In this document: piece after piece, positions 6,600-16,898 of the stretch
Numbering within the stretch: position 1 is the first letter of the stretch
Layout of the letters: each line of letters begins with the position of its first letter
Source of the DNA: a bacterium
GTDB taxonomy: Bacteria; Actinomycetota; Acidimicrobiia; Spongiisociales; UBA5794
Assembly (NCBI GenBank): GCA_024228555.1
Contig: JAAETI010000912.1
Location: 1 to 64,000, forward strand
DNA length: 64,000 bases
Direction: 5' to 3'
Translations under genes and position numbers: made by a program
Notes under the pieces: model-generated
Database searches by the model: none
Told to the model about the DNA's origin: nothing
The model's input: the letters and a program-made list of their open reading frames with translations, nothing else

Positions 6600-8522
6600 C
6601 TATTTGAGGTAGCGGTCGTGCCACTCGACCATGATCTCGAACCGTTCCACACGATGCTTGGGAGTCCCACTCCGTGAGAGCTCGTGACCCTCCGGCGCAG
6701 GGAACCGAACCATTTCGCTTGGCACCTGATTCAACTGCAATTTGGCGAACAACTGCTCGCCCTGCTCAATCGGCGTTCGGAAATCACCTTCGGAGTGCAG
6801 AATCAGCGTCGGCGTAGTAATTGCATCGGCTGCCGAAAGCGGTCCGGACTGCCACAACGTTTCGAGGTCATCCATGCCGTCTCCGAGATACGTCCGAGTG
6901 AACCAAGGTCCGATGTCAGACGTACCCGCAAATGAGGAGAAAGTGAACAGGCCCCGTTCCGCGATGGCAGACTTAAAACGCTGGTCCCGAGAAATCACCC
7001 GTGCGGTGGCGTAGCCACCGTACGAGCCACCCATCACCCCGAGCCGTTCTCCGTCAAGACGAGGGAACGCAGCCAACGCCGTTTCCATGGTTGCCAGCAG
7101 ATCGACCATGTCGGGAGAGTCATCTTCGTGCCACGTTCCGACGATCGCCCGAACGTGATCGGACCCGTACCCCTGCGACCCACGCGGGTTGGTGGCGACG
7201 ACGCCGTAGCCTGCTCCCGCAAACACCTGGAACTCATCAAAGAACCAATAGCCGTATGCGGACGCCGGGCCACCATGGATATTGAACAGCACCGGTACCT
7301 CGTCGTCACCGGGAGGCATGTACACCCAACCTTCGACCTCGACCCCGTCATGGGTGATAGCAAACCACTCCGGTTCCACCAGATCCGTCGCCTCGACAAA
7401 TCCGCCGTTCAGCTTGGTCAGCTGCTTTTCAGTTCCGTCAACGAGCATGTAGAGCTCGCCGGGATTCGTCGGCGACGATGCCGTAAAAGCGATTCGGTTG
7501 CCAGTACCGTTCGGGCTGGCGCCGGTGATGGCCCGCTTGCCGCCCAACAGCTCTTTGGTGGCACCATCGAAACTCATCGTGTGGAGGGCAACGCAGCCGT
7601 GATCCTCCACCGTGATGACGGAACTGCCGTCACCTAGGAACTGTGGACCCGCCGGCGAGACAGTCGGTGCCAGCGGGGATGTATTGCGATCGAGATGACC
7701 GGTGAGATTCGTCAACGAACCGTCATGTTCGATCCGATAGAGCGGGGCAACATCAGGGTGACCCCACTGGTCGGTGATTCCATCGGCGTAGAGGTTGCCG
7801 GCCGGGTCGTAGCTGGCGCCACCCCACAGACCCAGTTCAGTACGCGCCTGAGGCTCACCACCATCAACCGACAGAGTCCAAATCTGCGACCCGGGTTCCA
7901 GCCCGCGCCGTTCGTGCCGTTGCGAACCAAAGGCGATCAGCTCACCGGACGGATGCCAGCAGATCCCCGATTCGTCGAAGTCGCCATCGGTCAACTGGCT
8001 GCTCTCGCCGGATTCGGCGTCGACGATGTGAATGTGTTTGCGGCGGTCGGACACCCATCCCATGTTGTCGAACCGATAGGGAAGACGGGTGACTCGCCGC
8101 GCCTGACGCTTGCGCTCGTCCGGCTCGAGATCGGCGAGTTCGGGGATCCACTCCGCAGCAACCACCGCGATCCTGTCACCGGTCGGTGCCCACTCGGCTT
8201 CGGACACCCCAAGCGGGAAGTCGGTCAGGATCTCGGCCTCGCCCCCTGCCATATCCAGCACAGCAAGCTGCGGCGTGGCGTCATCGGCGGTGGCCTTGCG
8301 AATGAACCCAAGCTTGCTGCCGTCGGGAGACCAGCGCGGCGCCATGTCCGTCGGACCGCTGGTCAAGGCTCTGGCTTGGCTACCGTCCCACAGCCAGATC
8401 CGTCGCACGTACTTGTCGTCATCCATATCAAGTCGGACAACCGAAAAAGCGATTCGGATGCCGTCCGGATGGAGACGGGGATCGGACGGAACGGCCAACT
8501 CACCTAGCTGTTTGGGACGCAT
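6600..8522 (-). CDS. S9 family peptidase (prolyl oligopeptidase / acylaminoacyl-peptidase type)
   Basis: 640 aa with an N-terminal beta-propeller (about residues 1-370, with WD40-like TolB repeats such as APRWSPDGSKLGFIRK and DFDESGICWHPSGELIAFG) and a C-terminal alpha/beta-hydrolase domain. The Ser nucleophile is in MGGSYGGYAT, the Asp in SEGDFRTPIEQ and the His in PEGHELSR. It should be a cytosolic serine exopeptidase or acylaminoacyl peptidase, since no signal peptide is seen. It is a single gene between ilvE and the divergent pgpA. Confidence 0.9.
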   Translation of the reverse strand: MRPKQLGELAVPSDPRLHPDGIRIAFSVVRLDMDDDKYVRRIWLWDGSQARALTSGPTDMAPRWSPDGSKLGFIRKATADDATPQLAVLDMAGGEAEILTDFPLGVSEAEWAPTGDRIAVVAAEWIPELADLEPDERKRQARRVTRLPYRFDNMGWVSDRRKHIHIVDAESGESSQLTDGDFDESGICWHPSGELIAFGSQRHERRGLEPGSQIWTLSVDGGEPQARTELGLWGGASYDPAGNLYADGITDQWGHPDVAPLYRIEHDGSLTNLTGHLDRNTSPLAPTVSPAGPQFLGDGSSVITVEDHGCVALHTMSFDGATKELLGGKRAITGASPNGTGNRIAFTASSPTNPGELYMLVDGTEKQLTKLNGGFVEATDLVEPEWFAITHDGVEVEGWVYMPPGDDEVPVLFNIHGGPASAYGYWFFDEFQVFAGAGYGVVATNPRGSQGYGSDHVRAIVGTWHEDDSPDMVDLLATMETALAAFPRLDGERLGVMGGSYGGYATARVISRDQRFKSAIAERGLFTFSSFAGTSDIGPWFTRTYLGDGMDDLETLWQSGPLSAADAITTPTLILHSEGDFRTPIEQGEQLFAKLQLNQVPSEMVRFPAPEGHELSRSGTPKHRVERFEIMVEWHDRYLK

Positions 8523-8607
8523 AGCTTCCTCTCATTTCTGTGCCAGACACTCTATAGCTAGCCCTTGTGGTCTCAACCGCCGGCCAGTCACGGCTAGCCT
8601 CCGGCGA

Positions 8608-9054
8608 ATGCGGAAGTTTGTTGCAGCGGGGTTTGGCGTCGGGTTTATCCCGCGCCGGTTGTGGAACGGCGACAACGGTGCAGGTACCTTTGGTGCTGCG
8701 GTGGCCGCACTCATCGGATGGGCACTATGGGCCGCACCGTGGTGGATTGATCTTGCGGTCGCCTTGGTGGCAATCGCTGTCTCGCTGTGGGCATCGGCGC
8801 CCTTTGCCGCGAACCACTCCGACCCCAATTGGGTTGTAATCGACGAGGTGGCGGGCACCCTCATCGCCCTCGTCGGGCTGCAAGGCTTTGGGTGGTTGGT
8901 CGCCCTGGTCGTCGCCAGGCTCGGTGACATCTACAAGGTTCTGCCCGGCGTCCCCCAGGCAGAACGACTCCCTGGAGCGGTTGGGATCACCGCCGATGAC
9001 GTTGTCGCTGGACTCTACGGTCTTGCCGCGGGATGGATCGTCACCCTGCTGTGA
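8608..9054 (+). CDS. pgpA: Phosphatidylglycerophosphatase A family protein
   Basis: 148 aa integral membrane enzyme expected to dephosphorylate phosphatidylglycerophosphate to phosphatidylglycerol. Family features are GTFGAA near residue 27, DEVAGTLIALVG in the middle, and the RLGDIYKVLPG loop, with about four hydrophobic segments. The ORF track runs back to 8110, inside the antisense of the S9 peptidase; the ATG at 8608 gives the normal PgpA length. It is alone on the plus strand between minus-strand genes. Confidence 0.82.
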   Translation: MRKFVAAGFGVGFIPRRLWNGDNGAGTFGAAVAALIGWALWAAPWWIDLAVALVAIAVSLWASAPFAANHSDPNWVVIDEVAGTLIALVGLQGFGWLVALVVARLGDIYKVLPGVPQAERLPGAVGITADDVVAGLYGLAAGWIVTLL

Positions 9055-9066
9055 CCATCAGCAGAT

Positions 9067-9414
9067 CTACTGCTGGAAGAAGAAGTACCAGGCGCCAACA
9101 CCGAGGATTGCGCTGTAGATCATCCACTTCACGGCACTCCTGATGACACCGAACACAAACCCAATAACGGCGAGCACGCCAATCACCAACAGAATCTTGG
9201 TGAAGGTCTGATTCGACGAAGCAGCTTCCAGCAGACCTTCCGGGATCTCGTTCACAACCGCACTAGGGAGCGAGTCGACGATGTCTTCAGGGATCTTGTC
9301 CAATACGCCATCACTGAGCTGCTGGATGACATCATCTGAAAGCTCGTCAACCAACTCGGGGGGCAACTCGTCGATGTCGACCTGGGCAAGCGGCAGGTGT
9401 CGGGTGGTATTCAT
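9067..9414 (-). CDS. Small membrane protein with an acidic repeat-like N-terminus
   Basis: 115 aa. The first 70 residues are a run of similar short helical units (ELPPELVDELSDD, VIQQLSDGVLDKI, PEDIVDSLPSAVV, NEIPEGLLEAA), each hydrophobic and acidic. Two membrane segments follow (ILLVIGVLAVIGFVFGVI and WMIYSAILGVGAWYFFF). I recognise no family. The repeated helical units suggest a protein-binding cytosolic arm attached to a membrane anchor. It converges with pgpA, with 12 bp between the stops. Confidence 0.65.
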   Translation of the reverse strand: MNTTRHLPLAQVDIDELPPELVDELSDDVIQQLSDGVLDKIPEDIVDSLPSAVVNEIPEGLLEAASSNQTFTKILLVIGVLAVIGFVFGVIRSAVKWMIYSAILGVGAWYFFFQQ

Positions 9415-9459
9415 GACGGCAGCATAAACCTGACGCCGCGAAATGGAGTGTTGGATTGG

Positions 9460-10092
9460 CTAGGCGCGGCCCAGCCACAACAAGAGGAGATCCGGATCGA
9501 CTTCGGAGACCACAGGGTGTAGACCAGTTGGCAATCCCATACGATTGACGATCACGATCCGAAGCCCGGCAGCGGCCGCAGCGTCCGCCCCAACCGCGGT
9601 GTCCTCGACCGCCACCGAAGATGCCGCGTCGATTCTGAGCAATTCGACCGCTGTGGAGTACAGATCGGGAGCGGGTTTGCCGTTGTCGACCTCGTCACCA
9701 GCGACGGTGACCTCGAAGTAGCGATCCAGCCCGAGGATCTCCATTTTGAGGTTGAGGTGAACCCGCGAACTCGAAGACGCCACGCCGAGCGGTACCCCCA
9801 CCATCGCCAGTGCCTGAACCGTGTTGATGGCGTCCCCAAATCCAGTTAGATCGGTGCGGAATGCGTCGAGTAGGCAGCGGTCAACCTCCTGCAGAACATC
9901 CGACAGCGACGGCAGCGCAGCTCGCTCCAGAAAGTGCAGATAGGTGTCGCTGTCGGTTCTCCCGGTGCAAGCCAATACATCCGCGTCGTCGATGACCACA
10001 CCGTGCGGCGCAAGCGTCTCCTGCCACGCATGCCAAGAGAGCGGCTCGCTGTCGGCAAGAACACCATCAAAATCAAAGACAACGCCATTCAC
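9460..10092 (-). CDS. HAD-superfamily phosphatase, beta-phosphoglucomutase-like
   Basis: 210 aa HAD hydrolase of subclass I with a helical cap. Motif I is FDFDGVLADSE with both aspartates; motif II is GVASSSSR; the lysine is in DNGKPAPDLY; motif IV is VAVEDTAVGADAA. These residues are complete for phosphatase or phosphomutase chemistry on a small phosphorylated substrate, which cannot be told from the sequence. The start overlaps the end of the SRPBCC gene by 4 bp. Confidence 0.85.
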   Translation of the reverse strand: MNGVVFDFDGVLADSEPLSWHAWQETLAPHGVVIDDADVLACTGRTDSDTYLHFLERAALPSLSDVLQEVDRCLLDAFRTDLTGFGDAINTVQALAMVGVPLGVASSSSRVHLNLKMEILGLDRYFEVTVAGDEVDNGKPAPDLYSTAVELLRIDAASSVAVEDTAVGADAAAAAGLRIVIVNRMGLPTGLHPVVSEVDPDLLLLWLGRA

Positions 10093-10541
10093 CGCACGGC
10101 CGCCTTGGCGATGCGGTCAATCTTCTTGCTCAACTCGCTTGCCACCAACGTATGGACAAGGCGCCCAAATGGTCGGGAAGCCTCCATCCGCTGACTGAGA
10201 CGGACTTTGGTGACTATGGCGTCGGCGGTCACCTGGGGATGGATCGCCAGCTCAAACCGAACAACGCCTTCCGATTTATCGCTCTCGAGCAGACATCGCA
10301 CACTGCTACCTGCATCCCAAGCGTCGATATTGACCCGCCAGGTCTTGCCGAAACGGCCGCGCCGCACAAACACGGTCTGGCCTGGTTTGGGCAGTTCCGT
10401 GCCCATATACCCAACCATGGCTACCCCGGCCCACTCGGCGACGCGAGATGGGTCCGCGATCAACGCCCAGACCCGGGCGGGGTCGGCGGTGACCATACGC
10501 TCTGCAACCACGACGATTTGTTGACGGTTCCCGTCGCCCAC
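10089..10541 (-). CDS. SRPBCC (START-like) family protein
   Basis: 150 aa with the START-like pattern: VVAERMVTADPARVWALIADPSRVAEWAG at the start, a beta sheet, and a long C-terminal amphipathic helix (RPFGRLVHTLVASELSKKIDRIAK). Such proteins bind hydrophobic ligands or act as polyketide cyclase-like folds. No catalytic residues can be assigned. It lies 5 bp after gatB and overlaps the HAD gene, so gatC-gatA-gatB-SRPBCC-HAD may be one transcript. Confidence 0.75.
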   Translation of the reverse strand: MGDGNRQQIVVVAERMVTADPARVWALIADPSRVAEWAGVAMVGYMGTELPKPGQTVFVRRGRFGKTWRVNIDAWDAGSSVRCLLESDKSEGVVRFELAIHPQVTADAIVTKVRLSQRMEASRPFGRLVHTLVASELSKKIDRIAKAAVR

Positions 10542-10546
10542 CAGGG

Positions 10547-11998
10547 TCAGCCTCCCTGTGCTTTGCTCCGGATCAAGCTCGAAACAACCTTGGGATCGGC
10601 TTTGCCTCGCGTTGCCTTCATCACCTGGCCGACGAGGAATCCGATCGGCTTCATGTCCCCGTCACGCAGTCGTTCCAGCACATCGGGATTCTCGGCGAGG
10701 ATCTTTTGGACTTCAGCGTCAAGCGCTCCTTCATCCGAGATCTGGGTGAGATCATGAGCCGAGGCGACATCGCCCGGCGCACCTTCGCCCGCCAGCACAT
10801 AGCCGAGTACATCTTTGGCTGCCGTGCTCGACAAACCACCCGCTTCAACCATCTGACCCAGTTCGTGTAGATGCTCGGGGGCGAGGGCGGTGTCGCCAAG
10901 CTCGACCTCATTGCGACGGAGGTAGGCGACCACCTCCCCTGTCAACCAATTGCCGACCTGTTTGGCATCGGCACCGAGGCTGGCCGCCGCATCAAACATC
11001 TCTGCAAGGTCAATGGCTTCCACCATCGTCGCAGCCGCCTGCCGTTCCACACCGGCATCGGCCAGGCGACGGCGACGGGACGCGGGCAGTTCGGGGAGTG
11101 AAGCGGCGACACGGTCGCGCCACTCATCGTCCACCCGCAAAGGGACCAGATCAGGTTCTTGGAAGTAGCGATAGTCCTCGGACTCCTCCTTGGACCGCAT
11201 CCCAGCCGTCGTTCCCGAACCCTCATCCCAATGCCGGGTCTCCTGCTTCACCGTGCCTCCACCCTCGAGGAGGGCAATTTGGCGTTGGATCTCATAAGCC
11301 GAAGCCCGGTGCAGTGAACGCAATGAGTTCATGTTCTTCACCTCGGCGCGGGTCCCGAATTCCTCCTGCCCGACGGGCCGAACGGAGATGTTGGCATCGA
11401 AGCGCATACTCCCCTCCTCGAGCCGAACGTCAGAAACGCCAAGGCTGCGAACCACGCGCTGCAACTCAGCGGCGTACGCCCGCGCCTGCTCGGGAGAACG
11501 AATATCCGGCTCGCTGACGATCTCGACAAGCGGAACCCCGGCCCGGTTGAAGTCGAGCAAGGAATGGTCGGCGTCATGGATACGACCGGTTTCGCTGCCA
11601 TGCACACTCTTGCCCGTGTCTTCTTCCATATGGACACGAGTGATCCCGATGGTGACTTCTTCGCCGTCCACATCGATGTCGAGGTGACCGTTGATGCACA
11701 GCGGAATGTCGTACTGCGAGATCTGGTAGTTCTTCGGTAGGTCGGGGTAGAAGTAGTTCTTCCTGTGAAACAGCGAATGCTCGACCAGCTCGCAGTCGAA
11801 GGCAGCACCAATACGCAGTATCCCTTCGATTGCCTCCTGGTTCGGAACTGGCAATGCCCCTGGCAACGCCAGACACACCGGACAGACCATCGTGTTCGGC
11901 TCAGCCGTGAAATCGACCGCACAACCACAGAACATCTTGGACTTGGTCTGCAACTCGACGTGGATCTCAATGCCGATAACGGCTTCCCAATCAGTCAT
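10547..11998 (-). CDS. gatB: Aspartyl/glutamyl-tRNA amidotransferase subunit B
   Basis: 483 aa kinase-like and tRNA-binding subunit of GatCAB. It phosphorylates Glu-tRNA-Gln (or Asp-tRNA-Asn), and ammonia from GatA then completes the amide. Evidence: [23 protein letters not shown] with zinc-type cysteines, [46 protein letters not shown] and the C-terminal YqeY-like domain ([17 protein letters not shown]). It overlaps gatA by 4 bp in a gatC-gatA-gatB operon. Confidence 0.96.
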   Translation of the reverse strand: MTDWEAVIGIEIHVELQTKSKMFCGCAVDFTAEPNTMVCPVCLALPGALPVPNQEAIEGILRIGAAFDCELVEHSLFHRKNYFYPDLPKNYQISQYDIPLCINGHLDIDVDGEEVTIGITRVHMEEDTGKSVHGSETGRIHDADHSLLDFNRAGVPLVEIVSEPDIRSPEQARAYAAELQRVVRSLGVSDVRLEEGSMRFDANISVRPVGQEEFGTRAEVKNMNSLRSLHRASAYEIQRQIALLEGGGTVKQETRHWDEGSGTTAGMRSKEESEDYRYFQEPDLVPLRVDDEWRDRVAASLPELPASRRRRLADAGVERQAAATMVEAIDLAEMFDAAASLGADAKQVGNWLTGEVVAYLRRNEVELGDTALAPEHLHELGQMVEAGGLSSTAAKDVLGYVLAGEGAPGDVASAHDLTQISDEGALDAEVQKILAENPDVLERLRDGDMKPIGFLVGQVMKATRGKADPKVVSSLIRSKAQGG

Positions 11999-13476
11999 GC
12001 GGGCAACACCTCCGAGGTCGCCAATGCCGGTCGCGCATCGAAACCGGCGAGTCGCTCCACCTCTGCGGCAACGCGGAACAGTTGCGCCTCATGCAGGGCG
12101 GGCGCCATGATCTGGAACCCGATTGGCAAACCACCATCGTCGAGACCGATTGGTACCGATCCAGACGGGTCACCGGCAAGGTTGCTGGCGATGGTGCAGA
12201 CGTCTGCGTAATACATGCTCAGCGGGTCCTCAGTACGCTCCCCGATTGGGAAGGCCGTCGTCGGGCTGGTCGGCGAAACCAGGACATCAACCTTCTCATA
12301 TGCGGCTGCAAAGTCATTGCGCACCAGCGTTCGCACCTTCTGTGCCTGGCCATAGAAAGCGTCGTAGTAGCCAGCCGACAACGCATACGTTCCGAGCAGA
12401 ATGCGACGGGTGACCTCAGGCCCAAAACCTTCGGCGCGCGTCTGCGCCATCATGTCTTCAGTGGTCTCTCCATCGACCCGAAGCCCGTAGCGAACGCCAT
12501 CAAACCGAGCCAGATTGGCCGACGCCTCGGCGGGGGCAATGAGGTAGTAGGCAGAAAGGGCGTATTCGCTTGCGGGGAGGGAAACCTCACTCACCACCGC
12601 GCCAGCGTCGGCCAGTGCTTTGTACATCGCGGCGCAGGCCTGATCCACCTGGGGGTCGATTCCGTCACCGGACAGCTCCTTGACGATACCGATGCGCATC
12701 CCGGCAACACCGGCGTCGAGCAGGCTGGATATGTCCGGGGTATCCCCGCGGTAGCTGGTGGCATCACGGATGTCGAAGCCTGCGATGGCCTCGAGCATGG
12801 TGGCCGCATCGGTGACGGTTCTCGTAAACGGACCGATCTGATCCAGCGATGATGCAAAAGCAATGAGCCCATAGCGACTGACCACGCCATAGGTCGGCTT
12901 GACGCCGACCAGACCACAAAGCGAAGCCGGCTGGCGGATTGAGCCTCCGGTGTCGCTGCCGAGAGCGGCGAGAGCCGAGCCGGCGGCGACCACAGCAGCC
13001 GAACCACCCGACGAACCACCGGGTACCCGATCGGTATCCCAAGGATTCCTGGTCGGGCCGAACGCCGAGTTCTCTGTCGAGGACCCCATGGCGTACTCGT
13101 CGAGATTCGTCTTGCCCATAATGACGGCGTGATGTTCCTGCAGCTTGGCAACGACGGTCGCATCGTACGGGGGAACATATCCGGCGAGGATCCTTGATCC
13201 TGCCGTGGTTTCCATGCCTCTGGTGCTCATGTTGTCCTTGAGCGCAATCGGGATTCCCTGCAGCGGCCCACGGTCTTCGCCAGCCGCAAACGCGGCGTCG
13301 GCCGCATCGGCCCCCGCCCGTGCCCTGTCTTGGTCGAGGGTCAGGTAGGCATGCAGATGCGCTTCGGTTACCGCCGCCCTGGTGATGGCGGCGTCAACAA
13401 GATCACGGGCCGTGAATTCGCCACTGCGAAGACCCGCTCCGGCGTCTGCAATGGACAGGTCGGCAAGGTCCGTCAT
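11995..13476 (-). CDS. gatA: Aspartyl/glutamyl-tRNA amidotransferase subunit A
   Basis: 493 aa amidase-signature enzyme that frees ammonia from glutamine for GatB. The Ser-cisSer-Lys triad is present: Lys in PIALKDNM, cis-Ser in GGSSGGSAA and the nucleophile Ser in [10 protein letters not shown]. The glutaminase region [20 protein letters not shown] is typical of GatA rather than other amidases. It overlaps gatC and gatB by 4 bp at each side, consistent with stoichiometric synthesis of the complex. Confidence 0.96.
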   Translation of the reverse strand: MTDLADLSIADAGAGLRSGEFTARDLVDAAITRAAVTEAHLHAYLTLDQDRARAGADAADAAFAAGEDRGPLQGIPIALKDNMSTRGMETTAGSRILAGYVPPYDATVVAKLQEHHAVIMGKTNLDEYAMGSSTENSAFGPTRNPWDTDRVPGGSSGGSAAVVAAGSALAALGSDTGGSIRQPASLCGLVGVKPTYGVVSRYGLIAFASSLDQIGPFTRTVTDAATMLEAIAGFDIRDATSYRGDTPDISSLLDAGVAGMRIGIVKELSGDGIDPQVDQACAAMYKALADAGAVVSEVSLPASEYALSAYYLIAPAEASANLARFDGVRYGLRVDGETTEDMMAQTRAEGFGPEVTRRILLGTYALSAGYYDAFYGQAQKVRTLVRNDFAAAYEKVDVLVSPTSPTTAFPIGERTEDPLSMYYADVCTIASNLAGDPSGSVPIGLDDGGLPIGFQIMAPALHEAQLFRVAAEVERLAGFDARPALATSEVLPA

Positions 13477-13763
13477 GACTCCCCCAGGATCCGGGGGACA
13501 CGGAAGAATTCACCGTCTCGTTGCGGAGCTTGTTCGAGCACCTCGTCACGATCGAGTGATGGCCTCACCTCATCCAGACGAAAAGCGTTCGTCATCGGCA
13601 GCGGGTGTGAGGTTGGGGTGACACCATCGGTGGGCAGGGCACCAACCCGTTCGGCGTGTTCGAGGATGTCTACGAGTTGAGCGCCGTACCCCACTAGCTC
13701 CTCCTCGGAGAGGGCCAGTCTCGCCAACTTTGCAACTTTTGCGATATCAATTTCTACAGGCAT
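13473..13763 (-). CDS. gatC: Aspartyl/glutamyl-tRNA amidotransferase subunit C
   Basis: 96 aa belt subunit that holds GatA to GatB. Typical pattern: [17 protein letters not shown] at the start, then [22 protein letters not shown] and [30 protein letters not shown] at the end. First gene of the gatCAB operon, with a 4-bp overlap to gatA. Confidence 0.94.
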   Translation of the reverse strand: MPVEIDIAKVAKLARLALSEEELVGYGAQLVDILEHAERVGALPTDGVTPTSHPLPMTNAFRLDEVRPSLDRDEVLEQAPQRDGEFFRVPRILGES

Positions 13764-13808
13764 GCGCCGGAGACTACTGCGCCGTGGGCACCATCACAGC
13801 CACGGCCG

Positions 13809-14909
13809 CTAGTCATCGCCCAAGAGGTCAGCCAGCTCCTTAGACGAGTCTTCAGCCCCATCAACCAGGAGCTCCCGCAGCACCGCGTATGCCTTGTCCA
13901 CGTTGGCGAGGGGCACAGACTCCGCAGCCTGGTGAGCCAGCCCAGGGTCACCGGGCCCGTAGTTGATGGCGTCAATTCCTCGCATGGCAAGACGGGCGAC
14001 GTCGGTCCACCCTTGCTTGGCAGAACGCTCCGCCCCTGCGATCGCCACCAGACGATCCAGATGCGGGTTGTCTTGAACGACGGCTCCTGCGGGGGCGCGG
14101 TCCTGTATGACAACCCGGTCGGCGCCGGCGGCGATCTCGTGCAGCCGGCGCTCGGCTTGCTCGATCGAGTAGATCGGCGGGAATCGATAGTTCAGGTTGA
14201 TGCGAAGACTGGATGGCAACACGTTGTTGGCAATTCCACCGTGGGCCTGGGTCACCGAGAAGACCTCATGAAACTCGAGCCCATCGATGTCGACCAGCTC
14301 TGGCTGTCGCTCGTGCATCGCAGCCAGCCACGCCCCCGCCTTCGTAACGGCATTCTGACCCAACCAGGGCCGAGCACTGTGGGCGGCTTTGCCATCGAAG
14401 ATCACATCGGCGTTCATCGCTCCGTTGCACCCGAGCTCTACACCCAGATCGGTCGGTTCCAAAACGATCGCAAACTCGCTGTCAGCCAACCAAGATGCCT
14501 TATCGAGGACTTCCTCGAGACCGTTCTCGTCCGCAGGGCCCTCTTCCTTGTCATAGAAGACCGCGACCACGTCGTAGGGGCCGCTGCGCACCGCATCGTC
14601 CTCGAGTAGATGGATCATGACGGCCAGCCCCGACTTCATGTCAGCAGTACCCACGCCCGCCATACGACCGTTCTCGACGATCGGTTCGCCATTGTCCTGG
14701 ATCGGAACCGTATCAAAGTGGCCGAACAGCGAGATGAGCGGTCGGCCTGTTTGCTGGCCAACGACGAGCGCGTTACCAATCCGGGTCACATGCTGCATCG
14801 TCCAGATCGGCAACAGACGCTCCGCGACTGCTGTGCACAACCGCCCCTCGTTGCCTGTGACGGAATGAATCGAAACCAACTCGGCAAGTGTCTCGTGGAG
14901 CGGGTTCAT
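13809..14909 (-). CDS. dapE: Succinyl-diaminopimelate desuccinylase
   Basis: M20 zinc peptidase-family enzyme that removes succinate to give LL-diaminopimelate for lysine and peptidoglycan. 366 aa from the ATG at 14909, which overlaps the dapD stop (ATGA); the track starts upstream inside dapD. Metal ligands and catalysis are visible: GHFDTVP, GTADMKSG, DKEEGPADENGLE, LEPTDLGVELGCNG, and the last His in GLAHQAAESVPL. The dimerisation domain contains GKAAHSARPWLGQNA. It is the third gene of a dapC-dapD-dapE operon. Confidence 0.93.
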   Translation of the reverse strand: MNPLHETLAELVSIHSVTGNEGRLCTAVAERLLPIWTMQHVTRIGNALVVGQQTGRPLISLFGHFDTVPIQDNGEPIVENGRMAGVGTADMKSGLAVMIHLLEDDAVRSGPYDVVAVFYDKEEGPADENGLEEVLDKASWLADSEFAIVLEPTDLGVELGCNGAMNADVIFDGKAAHSARPWLGQNAVTKAGAWLAAMHERQPELVDIDGLEFHEVFSVTQAHGGIANNVLPSSLRINLNYRFPPIYSIEQAERRLHEIAAGADRVVIQDRAPAGAVVQDNPHLDRLVAIAGAERSAKQGWTDVARLAMRGIDAINYGPGDPGLAHQAAESVPLANVDKAYAVLRELLVDGAEDSSKELADLLGDD

Positions 14910-15724
14910 ACCGGCACCTCGAAGACCCGCAACGCCTCGTTCAGTGAGGTTTTGCGATCCGTCGACGACGAGCGGCGCCCGATGATGAGAGCGCATTGCA
15001 GATCATACGAACCGGACGGGAATTCCTTGGGCCGAGTGCCTGGCACGACAATGGCCCCAGCCGGGACCCGCCCCCGGTATTCGACGGGCTCCGCACCGGT
15101 GATGTCGATGATGGGGGTAGATAAGGTGATCGTGGTGTTCGCCCCGAGCACGGCCGCCTCCTCGATAACGGTTCCCTCCACGACAATCGAGCGGCTCCCA
15201 ATGAAGGCACCGTCCTCGATGATCACCGGACGGGCACCGGGCGGCTCGAGCACCCCTCCGATTCCGACCCCGCCGCTGAGATGCACATCGCGGCCAATCT
15301 GGGCACACGACCCAACCGTCGCCCACGTATCGACCATGGTCCCTTCACCTACGTAGGCACCAATGTTGATATAACCCGGCATGACCACAACACCCGGCTC
15401 GCAGAAGGCTCCGTAGCGGACGGTCCCCGGGGGAACGACACGAATGCCGGCCTCGGCAAGACCGTGCTTGACCGGGATCTTGTCGTGGTACTCGAACGGC
15501 CCGCTGTGGGTCGTCTCCAGCTGGGCGATCCGGAAGTAGAGCATGATCGCTTCCTTCACCCATATATTGACCTTCCAGTCTCCGTCGACCTTCTCGGCAA
15601 CACGCACCTCACCCCTATCGAGAGCAGCGATCGTTCGCTCGATTGCCGCAACCGCTCCATCGAGCAGGCTGAGATCCTCGTACGCCGCTTCGATCAACTT
15701 GCGATCGTTCATCAACTCAGACAC
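14906..15724 (-). CDS. dapD: Tetrahydrodipicolinate N-succinyltransferase
   Basis: About 272 aa left-handed beta-helix acyltransferase that succinylates tetrahydrodipicolinate. Hexapeptide repeats run through the middle (INIGAYVGEGTMVDTWATVGSCAQIG, then VHLSGGVGIGGVLEP), with PVIIEDGAFIGSRSIVVEGTVIEEAAVLGANTTI after them. I place the start at the GTG at 15724, which follows GGAGGT by 9 nt and overlaps the end of dapC; an ATG at 15712 is an alternative. It overlaps dapE by 4 bp. Confidence 0.92.
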   Translation of the reverse strand: MSELMNDRKLIEAAYEDLSLLDGAVAAIERTIAALDRGEVRVAEKVDGDWKVNIWVKEAIMLYFRIAQLETTHSGPFEYHDKIPVKHGLAEAGIRVVPPGTVRYGAFCEPGVVVMPGYINIGAYVGEGTMVDTWATVGSCAQIGRDVHLSGGVGIGGVLEPPGARPVIIEDGAFIGSRSIVVEGTVIEEAAVLGANTTITLSTPIIDITGAEPVEYRGRVPAGAIVVPGTRPKEFPSGSYDLQCALIIGRRSSSTDRKTSLNEALRVFEVPV

Positions 15725-16857
15725 TGAACCAACACCTCCACAGCGTGTTCGCACTCCTCCAATGTGGGGACCAACGCCAGCCGTAGATATCCCTCACCGC
15801 CCGGTCCAAAGAAACGCCCCGGCGACACAACCACTCCCGATTCCAGCAACAGACCACTGGTCGCCAAATCGTCGTCGACTCGTATCCACAGATAGAGACC
15901 GGCATGGGAGGCGACTACCTCCATACCCAGCCTTTCGAATGCGGGGCGGAGGATGGCTCGTTTGGCAGCGAATATCTCGCGCCGAACGGCGGCATGTTCA
16001 TCATCGTTCCAGGCCGCGGCTGCCGCGGCCTGGACGAATTCGGGCGATGCGGTACCCGTAGCCGTTCGCAGCTTCTTGAGCGCCCCGATCGCGTCAGCAT
16101 CGCCGACGATGGCCCCCGATCGGTATCCGGTCATCCCTGATCTCTTCGACAGCGACAGGAACGACAACACACCCGATGCTCCTGGTCCCGCTACCTGCAA
16201 CGAAGACGCAGGACCCTCGGGATAGACATCCGGCTCGTATACGTCTGCGTAGCATTCGTCGGACAACAGCAGCGCATCATTGGCACGCGCAACGGCCAGC
16301 AGATCCTCGAGATCCCGACGGGAGGTAACCGCACCGGTCGGGTTGTGCGGGGTGCAAATCCAAGCAAGCCGCGCCTGTGCCCAGACGTCGGCGGGGACAT
16401 CGCCTGCCCTGAGCACGAAGTCCCCGCGCAGTGTGACCGGGTGCGTCCTCGCCCCAGCGAATAGAGCTCCTCGTTCATACACCGGGTAGCCGGGACTGCC
16501 GTAGATGACAACGTCATCGGGAGCGACAAAGGCAAGCGGTGTGTTGAAGACTGCCTCCTTCGACCCTGAGGTCGGAATCACCTGTGTCTCGGGATTGACA
16601 GCCACTCCGAACCGGCGTTGCAGATAGTCGGCGATAGCCCGGCGCAGCTCACCAATACCGGCAGTGATCGGGTATTGAGAGACCGCGGGTACTGCTGCCT
16701 TCAGCGCTGCAGGGATGAATTGCGGGGTTGGCTCCCGCGGATCCCCGATAGAGAAGTCGATAACAGTGAGGCCTGCTTCGCGCATCGCTCGCGCCCGCTC
16801 GTGGACCACAGCAATGGGATATGAGCCGAGTTGCTCGAGAACAGGATTGAATCGCAT
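15712..16857 (-). CDS. dapC: Succinyldiaminopimelate aminotransferase
   Basis: 381 aa fold-type I PLP aminotransferase. Evidence: FSIGDPREPTP near the start, the cofactor-binding NPTG in CTPHNPTGAV, DECYADVYE, and the Schiff-base lysine in SLSKRSGMTGYRSG. The assignment to DapC rests on its place as first gene before dapD and dapE, overlapping dapD. The operon completes the succinylase branch from tetrahydrodipicolinate to LL-diaminopimelate. Confidence 0.9.
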   Translation of the reverse strand: MRFNPVLEQLGSYPIAVVHERARAMREAGLTVIDFSIGDPREPTPQFIPAALKAAVPAVSQYPITAGIGELRRAIADYLQRRFGVAVNPETQVIPTSGSKEAVFNTPLAFVAPDDVVIYGSPGYPVYERGALFAGARTHPVTLRGDFVLRAGDVPADVWAQARLAWICTPHNPTGAVTSRRDLEDLLAVARANDALLLSDECYADVYEPDVYPEGPASSLQVAGPGASGVLSFLSLSKRSGMTGYRSGAIVGDADAIGALKKLRTATGTASPEFVQAAAAAAWNDDEHAAVRREIFAAKRAILRPAFERLGMEVVASHAGLYLWIRVDDDLATSGLLLESGVVVSPGRFFGPGGEGYLRLALVPTLEECEHAVEVLVQCLS

Positions 16858-16898
16858 GGCGCCACGCTAACCGAATTTCCGTTCCCTTCCCGCGCCTT

